Numbered from the stretch's first letter, positions 16,402 through 24,741 are shown. The stretch is DNA of 29,513 bases from Acholeplasmataceae bacterium (GCA_012520715.1 JAAYNT010000074.1:1-29513); one strand, 5' to 3'. Notes: generated by a model from the sequence alone, not told the origin. Program-made: numbers and translations.

Positions 16402-17532
16402 TTAATCAATTCTAACTGGTAATATTAAATGAAGTAAGTCAATATCTAATTGTCCTTTTATTACAAATGGTTTTACTTCACCAGCAAAACTAATAACAAT
16501 ATCACTTGAAGCAAATGATTTTAAAGCTTCAATTAAATATCTTGAACTAAAAGCAATTTGAAGTGATGATCCAGTAACCATACCATTAGGAGTAACTTCC
16601 TCTAAAGCATCTCCAACTTCTGGGTTAGTAGAAGAGATCTCAACAACATGATCACTTCTTAGTGTAAATTTAATAATGTTATAATTAGTTTCTTTATCTC
16701 TTGGAGATAGAAGTGATACTCTTTCAACAGCTGATAATAATTCTTCTTTATTAAAAGGAATTATTACTGGAAACTCTGTTGGAATAATTCTTGATGTATC
16801 TGGATATTTTCCTTCAAGTAGTCTTGTTTGAAACATAATGTTAGGAAACTTAAATAAAACTTTATTTGGATTTACAAATATTTCAACGTTATCACTTACA
16901 ACATCTAAAATTCTTGATAATTCATCAAGTGATTTAGATGGAATAACGAAATTAAATGATTCAACGTTTTCTCTTAATTTAATTTCTTTTTTACTTAATC
17001 TATAACTATCAGTAGCAATTACTTGAAGTTGATTATTTTCATAGTGAAAATTAACACCTGTTAAAATAGGTCTTTTTTCATTGTTAGCAGCTGAATAGTT
17101 AGTTTCTTTAATAATTGTTTTTATTATTTCTGAATCTAATAAAATTGGATGTCTTAATTCTAAGAAATCAACTTCTGGGTAATCTAAATAATCCATTAGG
17201 TTTAATTTAAAGTCTGATCTTTCAGCTTTAATAACAACTGATCTTTCTTCTAAAACAGCAAATTCAATTGTATTAGCTTCTAATTTTCTAATAATTTCAA
17301 TTAAAAACTTACCTGGTATTGCAGCTTTACCAACTTGTGTAACTTTTAATGATTTATCTTCTATTAATACTTGAATAGCTAAATCACTATTACTAGTAGT
17401 TAGTATTAAGTGATCTTGGTTAACTTCAAACTTAATAGCATTTAAGATTGGTAGAGGTGTTTTATTAGGTAGTCCTCTTTGAATAACGATTAAGTTATTA
17501 AGTAATACATCTCTGTTTATTGAAAAAATCAT
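16402..17532 (-). CDS. dnaN: DNA polymerase III sliding clamp (beta subunit)
   Basis: Ring-shaped processivity clamp for replicative polymerase. The 376-residue protein begins MIFSINRDVLL and shows the three repeated clamp domains, with GKAAIPGKFLIEIIRKLE in domain I, LTGVNFHYENNQLQVIATDSYRLS in domain II, and the C-terminal VKPFVI..LLHLILPVRID end. A longer reading from 17625 adds 31 residues with no homology and no ribosome binding site; the ATG at 17532 has AAAGGAGA at correct spacing. It follows dnaA after 140 bases that hold its own promoter, a perfect DnaA box and a TAA-repeat tract. Confidence 0.97.
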   Translation of the reverse strand: MIFSINRDVLLNNLIVIQRGLPNKTPLPILNAIKFEVNQDHLILTTSNSDLAIQVLIEDKSLKVTQVGKAAIPGKFLIEIIRKLEANTIEFAVLEERSVVIKAERSDFKLNLMDYLDYPEVDFLELRHPILLDSEIIKTIIKETNYSAANNEKRPILTGVNFHYENNQLQVIATDSYRLSKKEIKLRENVESFNFVIPSKSLDELSRILDVVSDNVEIFVNPNKVLFKFPNIMFQTRLLEGKYPDTSRIIPTEFPVIIPFNKEELLSAVERVSLLSPRDKETNYNIIKFTLRSDHVVEISSTNPEVGDALEEVTPNGMVTGSSLQIAFSSRYLIEALKSFASSDIVISFAGEVKPFVIKGQLDIDLLHLILPVRID

Positions 17533-17568
17533 ATCTATGTCTCCTTTACAATTTATCCTTTTAGTTAT

Positions 17569-17603
17569 ATTATTATTATTAGTTGTTGTGAATTTGTGGA
17601 TAA
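17569..17603 (-). promoter_or_regulatory. Downstream origin element: DnaA box plus TAA-repeat tract
   Basis: On the minus strand a perfect DnaA box TTATCCACA (17603-17595) is followed after 13 bases by TAATAATAATAAT (17581-17569). Repeats of the form [T/A]A[G/A] next to a DnaA box are the DnaA-trio signature of the unwinding site in B. subtilis, which also lies between dnaA and dnaN. The assignment is inference from this layout. Confidence 0.5.
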
Positions 17604-17631
17604 AACGTAATAAACGCTTTACCACCTATTT

Positions 17632-17660
17632 ATTATATCATATTATACCCAATTTATAAA
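17632..17660 (-). promoter_or_regulatory. Promoter of dnaN
   Basis: On the minus strand TTTATA (17660-17655), 17 bases, then TATAAT (17637-17632) preceded by TGA, giving an extended -10. It lies about 100 bases upstream of the dnaN ATG, so the leader would contain the DnaA box and TAA tract. Confidence 0.6.
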
Positions 17661-17672
17661 CATATTTTATTA

Positions 17673-19034
17673 TTATTCCACACCTAATTTTTTAACAATA
17701 TCATTCACTGCTTTTTTAAGTTCAGTATCTATTTCAAGTTGATCGTTAATTTTATTAAATGCAGATATTACTGATGTGTGGTCTCTTCCACCGAACATAT
17801 CACCAATTCTGCTGTATGGAACATCATAAACACTTTTAATTAAATACATTGCGATATGTCTTGGAAGTGTATATTTAAAACTTCTATTTTTACCAATTAA
17901 CTCATCAACAGTAATGCTATAATAATCACTTACTACACTTTGAATTTTAGCATAGTTATTCTCATCCATTGAGTCACCAACTTTTCTTGATGAGATAAGT
18001 GACTCTAATGCCTCAGCAAAGTTATCAACATTATATTCTAAATTACTAATCTGACAGTATGTTAAAGCTCTTGATAAAGCCCCTTCCATCTCACGGATGT
18101 TAGATGTAAAATGAGTAGCAATATACTCTAAACATTCAGTTGGGATTTTACTATAATCACTTGGCTCACATATACTTAAAGCTTTAGATTTTAAAATCTC
18201 AATTCGATGTTTTAAATCAGGTACTCCAATATCAATACTTAAGCCCCATTCAAATCTACTAATGATCCGGTCGCTAAAATCTTTTAATTCTTTAGCTGGT
18301 CTATCACTTGTAACAACAATTTGTTTATTAGCGTTATACATAATATCAAATACTTTAAAAAATTCATCTTGAGATCGGTCAGCTCTATTCATTAGCTGAA
18401 CATCATCAAGAAGAAGAATATCGACAGTTCGATATTTTTCATAAAAGTTGATCATATTTTTATTTCTAGTAGCTAAATAATAATCTTCAACAAATTGTGA
18501 AGCACTAACATATAAAACTTTAGAATTAATATCTTTTTCAACTACATAATTACCAATTGATTGCATCAAGTGGGTCTTACCAAGTCCAACATCACCAAAA
18601 ATATAAAGTGGGTTATGAGCTGTTCCTGGTTGTTCAGCAACGATCATCGCTACTTTTACTGCAAAGTTGTTAGAACTACCAACAATAAAATTATTAAAAG
18701 TGTGGTTTCTATTTAAATTAGTACTTGCATAAGTATTTAGTGAACTGTAGTTAGTTGTTGGTGGCGTATAGCCAACAATTTCACTTTGATCATTAATAAA
18801 AAGAAAATTAATTGGATCGGTGTGTAATTTGTTAGCAATTGAATTAATTTTCTTTAAATACATCATATTAATGCGCTTTTTAGTGTATTCATCATCAACC
18901 ATAATATAAACATTATTGTTGAAAAATTTATAAATACTTGTTAAATTTCTAAAAATATCATCGTAGGTTTCTGGTGCATAAATTTGTTGTAATTCTCCTA
19001 ATATTCTTTGCCATAAATTTTCATAAATATCCAC
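17673..19034 (-). CDS. dnaA: Chromosomal replication initiator DnaA
   Basis: AAA+ ATPase that binds DnaA boxes and opens oriC. The 453-residue protein has domain I (about 1-85), a short linker, domain III with Walker A GDVGLGKT (147-154) and Walker B DILLLDD (205-211), and domain IV with the DNA-binding signature GGRDHTSV (415-422). It starts with GTG at 19034, preceded by AAGGGGGAT. It is the first gene left of the origin, and its upstream region carries the DnaA-box cluster, so autoregulation by DnaA binding is likely. The linker domain II is short (about 30 residues). Confidence 0.98.
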   Translation of the reverse strand: MDIYENLWQRILGELQQIYAPETYDDIFRNLTSIYKFFNNNVYIMVDDEYTKKRINMMYLKKINSIANKLHTDPINFLFINDQSEIVGYTPPTTNYSSLNTYASTNLNRNHTFNNFIVGSSNNFAVKVAMIVAEQPGTAHNPLYIFGDVGLGKTHLMQSIGNYVVEKDINSKVLYVSASQFVEDYYLATRNKNMINFYEKYRTVDILLLDDVQLMNRADRSQDEFFKVFDIMYNANKQIVVTSDRPAKELKDFSDRIISRFEWGLSIDIGVPDLKHRIEILKSKALSICEPSDYSKIPTECLEYIATHFTSNIREMEGALSRALTYCQISNLEYNVDNFAEALESLISSRKVGDSMDENNYAKIQSVVSDYYSITVDELIGKNRSFKYTLPRHIAMYLIKSVYDVPYSRIGDMFGGRDHTSVISAFNKINDQLEIDTELKKAVNDIVKKLGVE

Positions 19035-19079
19035 GATAATATCCCCCTTTAAATAAAAAAATAGAATTCCTTCTATATG

Positions 19080-19110
19080 ATTGTATCATGCTTTCAAAAT
19101 CATTGTATCA
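19080..19110 (-). promoter_or_regulatory. Candidate tandem dnaA promoters
   Basis: The minus strand contains TGATACAAT twice (19110-19102 and 19088-19080), each an extended -10-like element, 46 and 68 bases before the dnaA GTG. No clear -35 accompanies either. The upstream copy is about 16 bases from the nearest DnaA-like box, which would allow repression by DnaA. Confidence 0.4.
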
Positions 19111-19376
19111 TAGAACGAAATTTAGTTTTCCACAGTAAATGTGGATAACTTATGTGTATAAAATTATATCAAAAAAGTTAGAAAAGTGATAATGTTAATA
19201 AAAAAATTTTCTATTTGCGATAACAACGGCAACTATTAAATTTATCAACAAAAAAATGTGCATAAAATAATTTAAATGTTATCCACTTTTTTAATGATTT
19301 TTTAAAATGTTGATAAAAAAATAAATTAAATAAAATTAAAAAAATTATATAGAACACACATTTCCTATAATAAATA

Positions 19377-19385
19377 TGTTATAAT
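19377..19385 (+). promoter_or_regulatory. Extended -10 promoter of the DUF3137-like/lemA operon
   Basis: TGTTATAAT (TG at 19377, TATAAT at 19380-19385), 43 bases before the ATG. The preceding AAATA is the same as at the asnS promoter (AAATATGTTATAAT in both). No good -35. Confidence 0.5.
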
Positions 19386-19428
19386 TATATTATAAATAAT
19401 TATACCAATTATAAAGGTGGTGATACCA

Positions 19429-21210
19429 ATGGATTATAATTATTATACTCAAGATATTATATATGAACCACTTAATGAATACGATAAAGTTTTAAGAAAG
19501 ATGCACGAAGAAAACGTTAATAAATACTTTGATAAACTTGTCGAAAAATCACAAATTAATATTGAAGCTAATAAAGTAACAGTAAAACAATTAAGAGAAT
19601 TAGAACATCAAGCTGAAAAAACTAAAAAAAGTAAAGCAAGATTAAATCTATTTAGAATATTGTTATGGGTGTTTGCAGCAATAGCATTAATTGTTGGTAT
19701 AGTATTATTTGCTAACCTTACAGCTTGGTATATTGTTGGTGGAATTGCATTAATTATTGCTTCAGTAGGATTTGTAATAACAATATTTAAAGTTCTTCAT
19801 CCAAAGATTAAACAATTAAAATTAACCGGTGATGAACTAGCTAAAAAGATTAGTGAAAAATTAAAAGAAGCATGGCAGCAAATGGCTCCGTTAAACTCGT
19901 TATTTAAAATTGATATGGCACCAGAGTTATTTCAAATCACACTACCATTTATCAAACTTGATGAAAAGTTTGATAGTAAAAGACTAGATTACTTAGTTAA
20001 TAAATTTGGACTTGATATTGATGATGATTATAATAGATCAACTCTATATGTTCAATCTGGAGATATTAATGGAAATCCATTTTATATAAGTGATAATTTA
20101 TATCACAAGCTAGGTACAAAAACTTATAGCGGTAGTATTACAATTTCTTGGACAACCACTGGTACAGACTCAAAAGGAAATATAACTACAAGACATCACT
20201 CACAAGTACTAACAGCAACTATTACAAGACCTTGTCCATATTATGCTACTCAACCATTTTTAGTTTATGGAAATGAAGCGGCACCTGATCTAATTTTTAC
20301 AAGAGAAGATTCAGATGCTGAGCATATGGATGAAAAACAAATTAAACGTCACGTTAAAAGAGAAATGAAAAAATTAATGAAGACCGAAAAAGATTTAACG
20401 ATCTTAGGAAATCATGAATTTGAAATATTATGGCACGCACATAATAGAAATAACGAAGTTCAATTTAGATTACTATTTACAGTACTAGCTCAAAGAGAGT
20501 TACTTGCTTTAATGAAAGATAAAAAAATAGGTTTTGGTGATGACTTTAATTTTGTTAAAGACAAGATGATTAACATTATTTATCCAGAACACTTAAAAAG
20601 TTTTCCACTTGATATAAACGAAACATATTTTCATGGTTATGAATATGAAGTTGTTAAAAAGAACTTCATCGATTACCAAAATAAATACTTCAAACATGTT
20701 TATTTCACATTTGCTCCTATTTTAGCAATCCCACTATATCAACAACATAAACCACATGAGTATATATATGGTGATTTATATGATTCTTATGTATCATTTT
20801 ATGAACACGAGAGAGTTGCTAACTTAATTGGTGAAACACACTTTAAACATGAACTATCAGGAACTAGAAACATCTTAAAAACAACAACAGTCAAAAGCGG
20901 AAACTTTATAGATCATGTTAAAGTAACAGCTTACGGTTATCAAACAATTCCAAGAACTGAGTTTGTTACTAAAATGGGCAGAGATGGTAACTTGCATGCC
21001 ATTCCAGTTCACTGGACTGAGTATATTCCAGTTGAACAAGACACTGAAATTGAAATTCATGTTCCAGAAGAAGAAAAAGAATTAACATATCAAGAAAAAT
21101 ATCGTAAGATGTTTGAAGATTTAAAAGAAAGAAAATTAGAAAAAGAAGATATATTCAGATTAAATGCATTCTTAGTATTATTAAAAGAAAGAGAAGAAAC
21201 GGAGGAATAA
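19429..21210 (+). CDS. DUF3137-like membrane protein paired with LemA
   Basis: A 593-residue protein of unknown function. Residues 1-72 are charged and partly coiled-coil, two adjacent membrane segments lie at about 75-97 and 99-121, and the remaining 470 residues are soluble, with a Lys/Glu-rich helical C-terminus (from about 540). This build resembles the large DUF3137-type (in mycoplasmas MAG1210-like) proteins often encoded next to lemA; that assignment is from memory of the family and moderate. The ATG at 19429 follows AAAGGTGG; a GTG at 19417 lies inside that ribosome binding site and is unlikely. lemA starts two bases after its stop, so the two probably act together at the membrane. 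Confidence 0.6.
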   Translation: MDYNYYTQDIIYEPLNEYDKVLRKMHEENVNKYFDKLVEKSQINIEANKVTVKQLRELEHQAEKTKKSKARLNLFRILLWVFAAIALIVGIVLFANLTAWYIVGGIALIIASVGFVITIFKVLHPKIKQLKLTGDELAKKISEKLKEAWQQMAPLNSLFKIDMAPELFQITLPFIKLDEKFDSKRLDYLVNKFGLDIDDDYNRSTLYVQSGDINGNPFYISDNLYHKLGTKTYSGSITISWTTTGTDSKGNITTRHHSQVLTATITRPCPYYATQPFLVYGNEAAPDLIFTREDSDAEHMDEKQIKRHVKREMKKLMKTEKDLTILGNHEFEILWHAHNRNNEVQFRLLFTVLAQRELLALMKDKKIGFGDDFNFVKDKMINIIYPEHLKSFPLDINETYFHGYEYEVVKKNFIDYQNKYFKHVYFTFAPILAIPLYQQHKPHEYIYGDLYDSYVSFYEHERVANLIGETHFKHELSGTRNILKTTTVKSGNFIDHVKVTAYGYQTIPRTEFVTKMGRDGNLHAIPVHWTEYIPVEQDTEIEIHVPEEEKELTYQEKYRKMFEDLKERKLEKEDIFRLNAFLVLLKEREETEE

Positions 21211-21212
21211 TA

Positions 21213-21878
21213 ATGGCTAATGAATTAGACGAATTAACTGGTCCAGTTAATGAACAAGGTAGAGACATTAATGTAATTGAAAAACAAATTCCAGTGAAAG
21301 TTGGAACAGGCTCACTAGTATTTGAAATAATGCTATGGGTATTAGGTATTTTCCCAGGCGTAATCTTTTTATTTATGAAGATTAATGCCCAAAAACAACT
21401 ACGTCAATTACAACAAAAGATTCAACACAACGCATCACAAATTGATAACTACTTAGAACAAAGAGTACAAATTCTTCAAAACGTAGTAGGTATCGTCCAA
21501 CAATCAGTTGAACTTGATAAAGAAGTAATGACAGCAGTTGCTGCACTTCGTAGTGGAGTTCATCCAAACGAAGAAAACCGTAATGAAATCTCAGGTCAAG
21601 TAGACACTGCAATGAGATCAATTAACATTGCATTTGAAGCATATCCAGATCTAAAAGCACACCGTGCTTTAGCTGATGCAATGCAACAAAACTCATACTT
21701 ACAAAGAGAAATTACAGCAGCAAGAGAAGTTTATAATGATACAGTATTACAGTGGAACCAAGATATCTTTGCATGGCCTACAAAAATGATTGTAGCTGCT
21801 AAAGCAGGTTACACTACTCGTATTCCATTTACAGCTTCAAGAGAAACTAAAGAACAAGCAAGACAAACATTCTTTTAA
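21213..21878 (+). CDS. lemA: LemA family membrane protein
   Basis: The 221-residue protein has one membrane segment (about 34-55) and a helical bundle typical of LemA: long amphipathic helices with QLQQKIQHNASQIDNYLEQR (start about 66), EAYPDLKA, and the conserved EITAAREVYNDTVLQWNQDIFAWP region. LemA proteins are widespread but their function is unresolved; some are linked to membrane stress or to presenting peptides outside the cell. GGAGG in the end of the upstream gene serves as its ribosome binding site. A strong terminator follows, so the two genes form a bicistronic operon between oriC and rpmH, a position usually empty in relatives such as Bacillus. Confidence 0.9.
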   Translation: MANELDELTGPVNEQGRDINVIEKQIPVKVGTGSLVFEIMLWVLGIFPGVIFLFMKINAQKQLRQLQQKIQHNASQIDNYLEQRVQILQNVVGIVQQSVELDKEVMTAVAALRSGVHPNEENRNEISGQVDTAMRSINIAFEAYPDLKAHRALADAMQQNSYLQREITAAREVYNDTVLQWNQDIFAWPTKMIVAAKAGYTTRIPFTASRETKEQARQTFF

Positions 21879-21897
21879 TTAAACAAACAACAAACAT

Positions 21898-21926
21898 AAA
21901 AACGCCTATTAAAGGCGTTTTTATTT
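21898..21926 (+). terminator. Rho-independent terminator after lemA
   Basis: AAAAACGCCT (21898-21907) pairs with AGGCGTTTTT (21913-21922), 5-base loop, with a T-rich tail, 20 bases past the lemA stop. Confidence 0.9.
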
Positions 21927-21989
21927 AATAACAAACCGGAAATATTTAATAATAAACAACACTAATCTAATTATTATAAATAATAATAG

Positions 21990-22018
21990 TTGCAACAATT
22001 AATTATATTTGGTATACT
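21990..22018 (+). promoter_or_regulatory. Promoter of rpmH
   Basis: TTGCAA (21990-21995), 17 bases, then TATACT (22013-22018) preceded by TGG, so both -35 and extended -10 are present. It lies 38 bases before the rpmH ATG, as expected for a strongly expressed ribosomal protein gene. Confidence 0.78.
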
Positions 22019-22055
22019 TTCTTGGCATGGTTTCGTAAGAAAGGTGGTTTTTAGA

Positions 22056-22190
22056 ATGAAAAGAACATATCAACCTAGTAATATTAAACGCAAAAAAACC
22101 CACGGTTTTAGAGCAAGAATGTCAACTCCATCAGGGAGAGCAGTCCTAAAGGCAAGACGTCAAAAAGGACGCAAAAGATTAGCTGTTTAA
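22056..22190 (+). CDS. rpmH: 50S ribosomal protein L34
   Basis: The 44-residue, highly basic protein is full-length L34: MKRTYQPSNIKRKKTHGFRA followed by MSTPSGRAVLKARRQKGRK. A reading from 21990 would add 22 residues that overlap the promoter and is rejected; the ATG at 22056 has AAAGGTGG upstream. rpmH-rnpA-yidC-jag is the conserved block beside bacterial origins. A terminator-like hairpin separates it from rnpA. Confidence 0.98.
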   Translation: MKRTYQPSNIKRKKTHGFRARMSTPSGRAVLKARRQKGRKRLAV

Positions 22191-22228
22191 GAATAAAAGT
22201 AAATATTTTAAAATATTTTGAAAACTCG

Positions 22229-22276
22229 AACTACCTGAAAAATATAAAAACATATTTTTTTGGTAGTTTTATTTTT
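22229..22276 (+). terminator. Terminator or attenuator between rpmH and rnpA
   Basis: AACTACC (22229-22235) pairs with GGTAGTT (22262-22268), extended inside by AAAAATAT/ATATTTTT (22238-22245 with 22252-22259), loop of six, then TTATTTTT. It ends nine bases before the rnpA ATG, so readthrough would set rnpA-yidC-jag expression relative to L34. Confidence 0.72.
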
Positions 22277-22284
22277 AGATAATT

Positions 22285-22626
22285 ATGAAAAAGAAATATA
22301 GAATAAAGAAAACAAACGAAATTGATGCAATATTTAAAACTAAGAAAAGAGTTTCAAGTAAGTATTTTAATATTTTTTACCAACCCAATAATAAAGATAC
22401 ATTTCGTTTTGCCATATCAATTGGTAAAAAATATGGAAATGCAGTATCTAGAAATTTGATGAAAAGACATCTTAGAGAGTCGATTAGATCAATTTATACT
22501 AGCTTAAAACAATATGATTTTGTTATTGTTGTTAAAAAAGAGGCTAGTAATCTTGATTTTCATCAAATTAAAGAAGAAATTATTAAACTTTTGTTCAAAG
22601 GAAAAATCATGGAGGAAAATAAATGA
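22285..22626 (+). CDS. rnpA: Ribonuclease P protein component
   Basis: Protein cofactor of the RNase P ribozyme, needed for 5' maturation of tRNAs. The 113-residue basic protein begins MKKKYRIKKTNEIDAIFKTK and has FAISIGKKYGNAVSRNLMKR (about 46-65), the family core; the usual RNR triplet is RNL here. No Shine-Dalgarno precedes the ATG: the terminator-like hairpin and an AT-rich stretch abut it. The stop TGA overlaps the yidC ATG (ATGA). Confidence 0.95.
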   Translation: MKKKYRIKKTNEIDAIFKTKKRVSSKYFNIFYQPNNKDTFRFAISIGKKYGNAVSRNLMKRHLRESIRSIYTSLKQYDFVIVVKKEASNLDFHQIKEEIIKLLFKGKIMEENK

Positions 22627-24122
22627 AAAAAAGAATCTTATTAGGTTTAGCATTGGTGTTTTTAACACTTATTGCACTAGTTGGTTGTGGTGGTGCACCA
22701 AAACCACTAGCATTAATTGTTAGCTCACCAGACAATGTTGTATTTGAGGATCAAATTGATACTAACAGCTTTAGTGTTTATCGTGTACTTAATAGCGGTC
22801 AAGTTCAACCTGTTGAAACTGCAGAATTAAGTTTTGGATTCAAAAGAGCTGAACCAGCATCTGAACAAGAAGCTGGAATATGGTATGTAAATATTACGGA
22901 TTTAAAATCCAAAGATCCTAATGATAAAAATAAACAACTTACAACATCTGTTAAAGTTATTAGAAAATCAAGCGCAACTGCCGCTATTAAAGAAGCAGAT
23001 AGTTTCTTAGTCTTTAACTACACTTTAAGATATGATGCAAACGGAAGACTATTAAACGATGAAGGTAAATTAGACAAAAACTACTTCCCAGTATTTTTAC
23101 AAAATCTTGGTTATACATTTAATGTTGAATCATTTGAAAAACAAGTAAAAGCATATAAAGTAGGACCAAGTGAAGATGGAAGTGAAACAGTTGTATCTGA
23201 TGTTACAACTAACTTAGTTGAAGAATTAAAAACTAGAACGTTTAGTCCAGTTTACAAACAATCGACAGAAACAGTTACATTTACTAATGCTGATGGTAAA
23301 GTAATTGGTGAGATGCCACTTGTTACTACTGGTGGTCAAAAACCAATTCATAGTAAATCAGCAAACTGGTTTGATTATATTTTAGTTATTCCAGTTGGTT
23401 GGTTAATGCAACTATTATCATTTGGTGGTATTTACGGGTTAGGTATTTTATTTACGACAATCGTAATTAGAACACTAGCATGGCCAATTTATGCTAGAAC
23501 TAACGCAATGTCAGCTAATATGACAGAAGCTCAACCAGAGCTTCAAAGGTTAGAAGCTAAATATCGTGGTAGAACTGATAAAGAATCAATTAGGCAAAAA
23601 CAAATGGAGCAAATACAAATCTACAAGAAATATAAAATTGGCATGTCTTCAATGTTTTTACCATTCTTACAAATGCCAATCTTTATTGCTATGTATCAAA
23701 CTGTATCAAGAATTTTAGTTCCAGGTGGATACTGGGCAAGCAAGATTACTGTTAGATCGTTCTTAGGATTAGATTTAACAATTGGAAATCACTGGACATC
23801 ATATATTTTAGCTGGTATTGTTGGTGCAACAATGATCTTATTACAATGGTTATCACAAAGAAAACCAGCGTATTTAAAGAAAACAGCTGATCAAAACAAA
23901 GGTGAAGGTGCACAACAAGCACAACAAACTCAAAGAACTATGAAAATATTTAGCTATGTAATGGTTATTATGATGGTAGTTTTCTCACTTCAAAATAACG
24001 CCTTAGCTTTATACTGGATCTTTGGTAACATCTTCTCAATTGGTCAAACAGCAATTCATAAAGAAATAAATCGTAGAAAATATGAGAAAAAACAAGAAGA
24101 AACTTTAGGTGGTATATTATGA
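22623..24122 (+). CDS. yidC: Membrane protein insertase YidC/SpoIIIJ with large extracytoplasmic domain
   Basis: Inserts and folds membrane proteins, alone or with SecYEG. The 499-residue protein has a lipoprotein signal (lipobox LVGC, Cys22), an extracytoplasmic region of about 225 residues (23-248), then the Oxa1 domain with membrane segments near 250-265, 268-291, 342-362, 392-411 and 441-475. The conserved cavity Arg is Arg283 in TTIVIRTLAWPIYA, and MFLPFLQMPIFIAMYQ marks the core. It is nearly twice the length of B. subtilis SpoIIIJ because of the extra domain. GGAGG lies seven bases before the ATG within rnpA. It ends in TGA overlapping jag. Confidence 0.95.
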   Translation: MKKRILLGLALVFLTLIALVGCGGAPKPLALIVSSPDNVVFEDQIDTNSFSVYRVLNSGQVQPVETAELSFGFKRAEPASEQEAGIWYVNITDLKSKDPNDKNKQLTTSVKVIRKSSATAAIKEADSFLVFNYTLRYDANGRLLNDEGKLDKNYFPVFLQNLGYTFNVESFEKQVKAYKVGPSEDGSETVVSDVTTNLVEELKTRTFSPVYKQSTETVTFTNADGKVIGEMPLVTTGGQKPIHSKSANWFDYILVIPVGWLMQLLSFGGIYGLGILFTTIVIRTLAWPIYARTNAMSANMTEAQPELQRLEAKYRGRTDKESIRQKQMEQIQIYKKYKIGMSSMFLPFLQMPIFIAMYQTVSRILVPGGYWASKITVRSFLGLDLTIGNHWTSYILAGIVGATMILLQWLSQRKPAYLKKTADQNKGEGAQQAQQTQRTMKIFSYVMVIMMVVFSLQNNALALYWIFGNIFSIGQTAIHKEINRRKYEKKQEETLGGIL

Positions 24123-24739
24123 AAAGAGTAGAAATAGAAGCTAAAACAGATCAAGAAGCTCTAAAAGAAGCTTCTAGAATACTAAATATTTCACAAGATC
24201 ACATTGATTTAGCTATTGTAAAAGAAAAAAGAAATCTTTTAGGAATTAGCCAATCAACAGTTTATCTTGCAACTCCTAATATTAACTTAGTAACTGCAGG
24301 TAAAGAATATATTGAAAATATTTTATTTAATATGAATATTGAATGTAAAACTGAATTTCGCACTCTTGATGGCGGTATGCAAATTTTCTATAGTTTAGAA
24401 ACAACAGAGAACTCTTTATTAATTGGTAGAGAAGGAAGAAATTTAGCAGCACTTCAATTTTTACTAAGAAACTATTTATCACAATTTACTGAATCTAGAT
24501 TAATTGTTAATCTTGATATTGGTGGATATCACTCTAATCGGAAGAAACAATTAGAAATTTTAGCAACTAAAACTGCAAAAGAAGTTGCTAAAACTAAAAT
24601 TGAAGTAAAATTAGATCCAATGAATTCTTATGAAAGAAGAATCATTCACACTAAGTTATCAGAGTGGCATGATGTTGAAACTATTTCTGAAGGAGAAGGG
24701 CAAGATAGAGCCCTTATAATCCGACCTAAACAAAAATAA
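24119..24739 (+). CDS. jag: Jag/KhpB RNA-binding protein
   Basis: The 206-residue cytoplasmic RNA-binding protein, partner of YidC by gene order and of KhpA in several Firmicutes. It has an N-terminal Jag_N domain (about 1-50; QEALKEASRILNIS), a KH domain with the IGREGRNLAALQFLL loop (about 101-115), and an R3H domain at the C-terminus (RRIIHTKLSEWHDVETISEGEG, with the Arg-x3-His spacing, about 173-194). It starts on the ATGA overlap with yidC. The linker seen in B. subtilis Jag between Jag_N and KH is short here. Confidence 0.94.
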   Translation: MKRVEIEAKTDQEALKEASRILNISQDHIDLAIVKEKRNLLGISQSTVYLATPNINLVTAGKEYIENILFNMNIECKTEFRTLDGGMQIFYSLETTENSLLIGREGRNLAALQFLLRNYLSQFTESRLIVNLDIGGYHSNRKKQLEILATKTAKEVAKTKIEVKLDPMNSYERRIIHTKLSEWHDVETISEGEGQDRALIIRPKQK

Positions 24740-24741
24740 TA

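Larger units (their letters stand above)
19035..19428. other. Putative chromosomal origin oriC (upstream DnaA-box cluster)
   Basis: An AT-rich gap between divergent dnaA and the DUF3137-like gene; coding direction switches here. It has one perfect DnaA box, TGTGGATAA at 19140-19148, and six sites one mismatch from TTATCCACA: 19126-19134, 19153-19161, 19242-19250, 19257-19265, 19279-19287 and 19308-19316, in both orientations. Long A/T runs (19315-19350) could help melting. With the box between dnaA and dnaN this makes a bipartite, Bacillus-like origin. Promoters for the two flanking genes are listed separately. Confidence 0.85.

Noticed and set aside
17560..17583. TAT/ATT repeats as a short tandem repeat or CRISPR-like unit
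   Set aside because: Only a four-copy trinucleotide run; better explained as part of the origin element or AT-rich drift. No CRISPR-type repeat-spacer pattern exists in the window.
16402..17625. Longer dnaN starting at 17625
   Set aside because: The extra 31 residues have no homology, no ribosome binding site, and cover the DnaA box and TAA tract; the ATG at 17532 is well supported.
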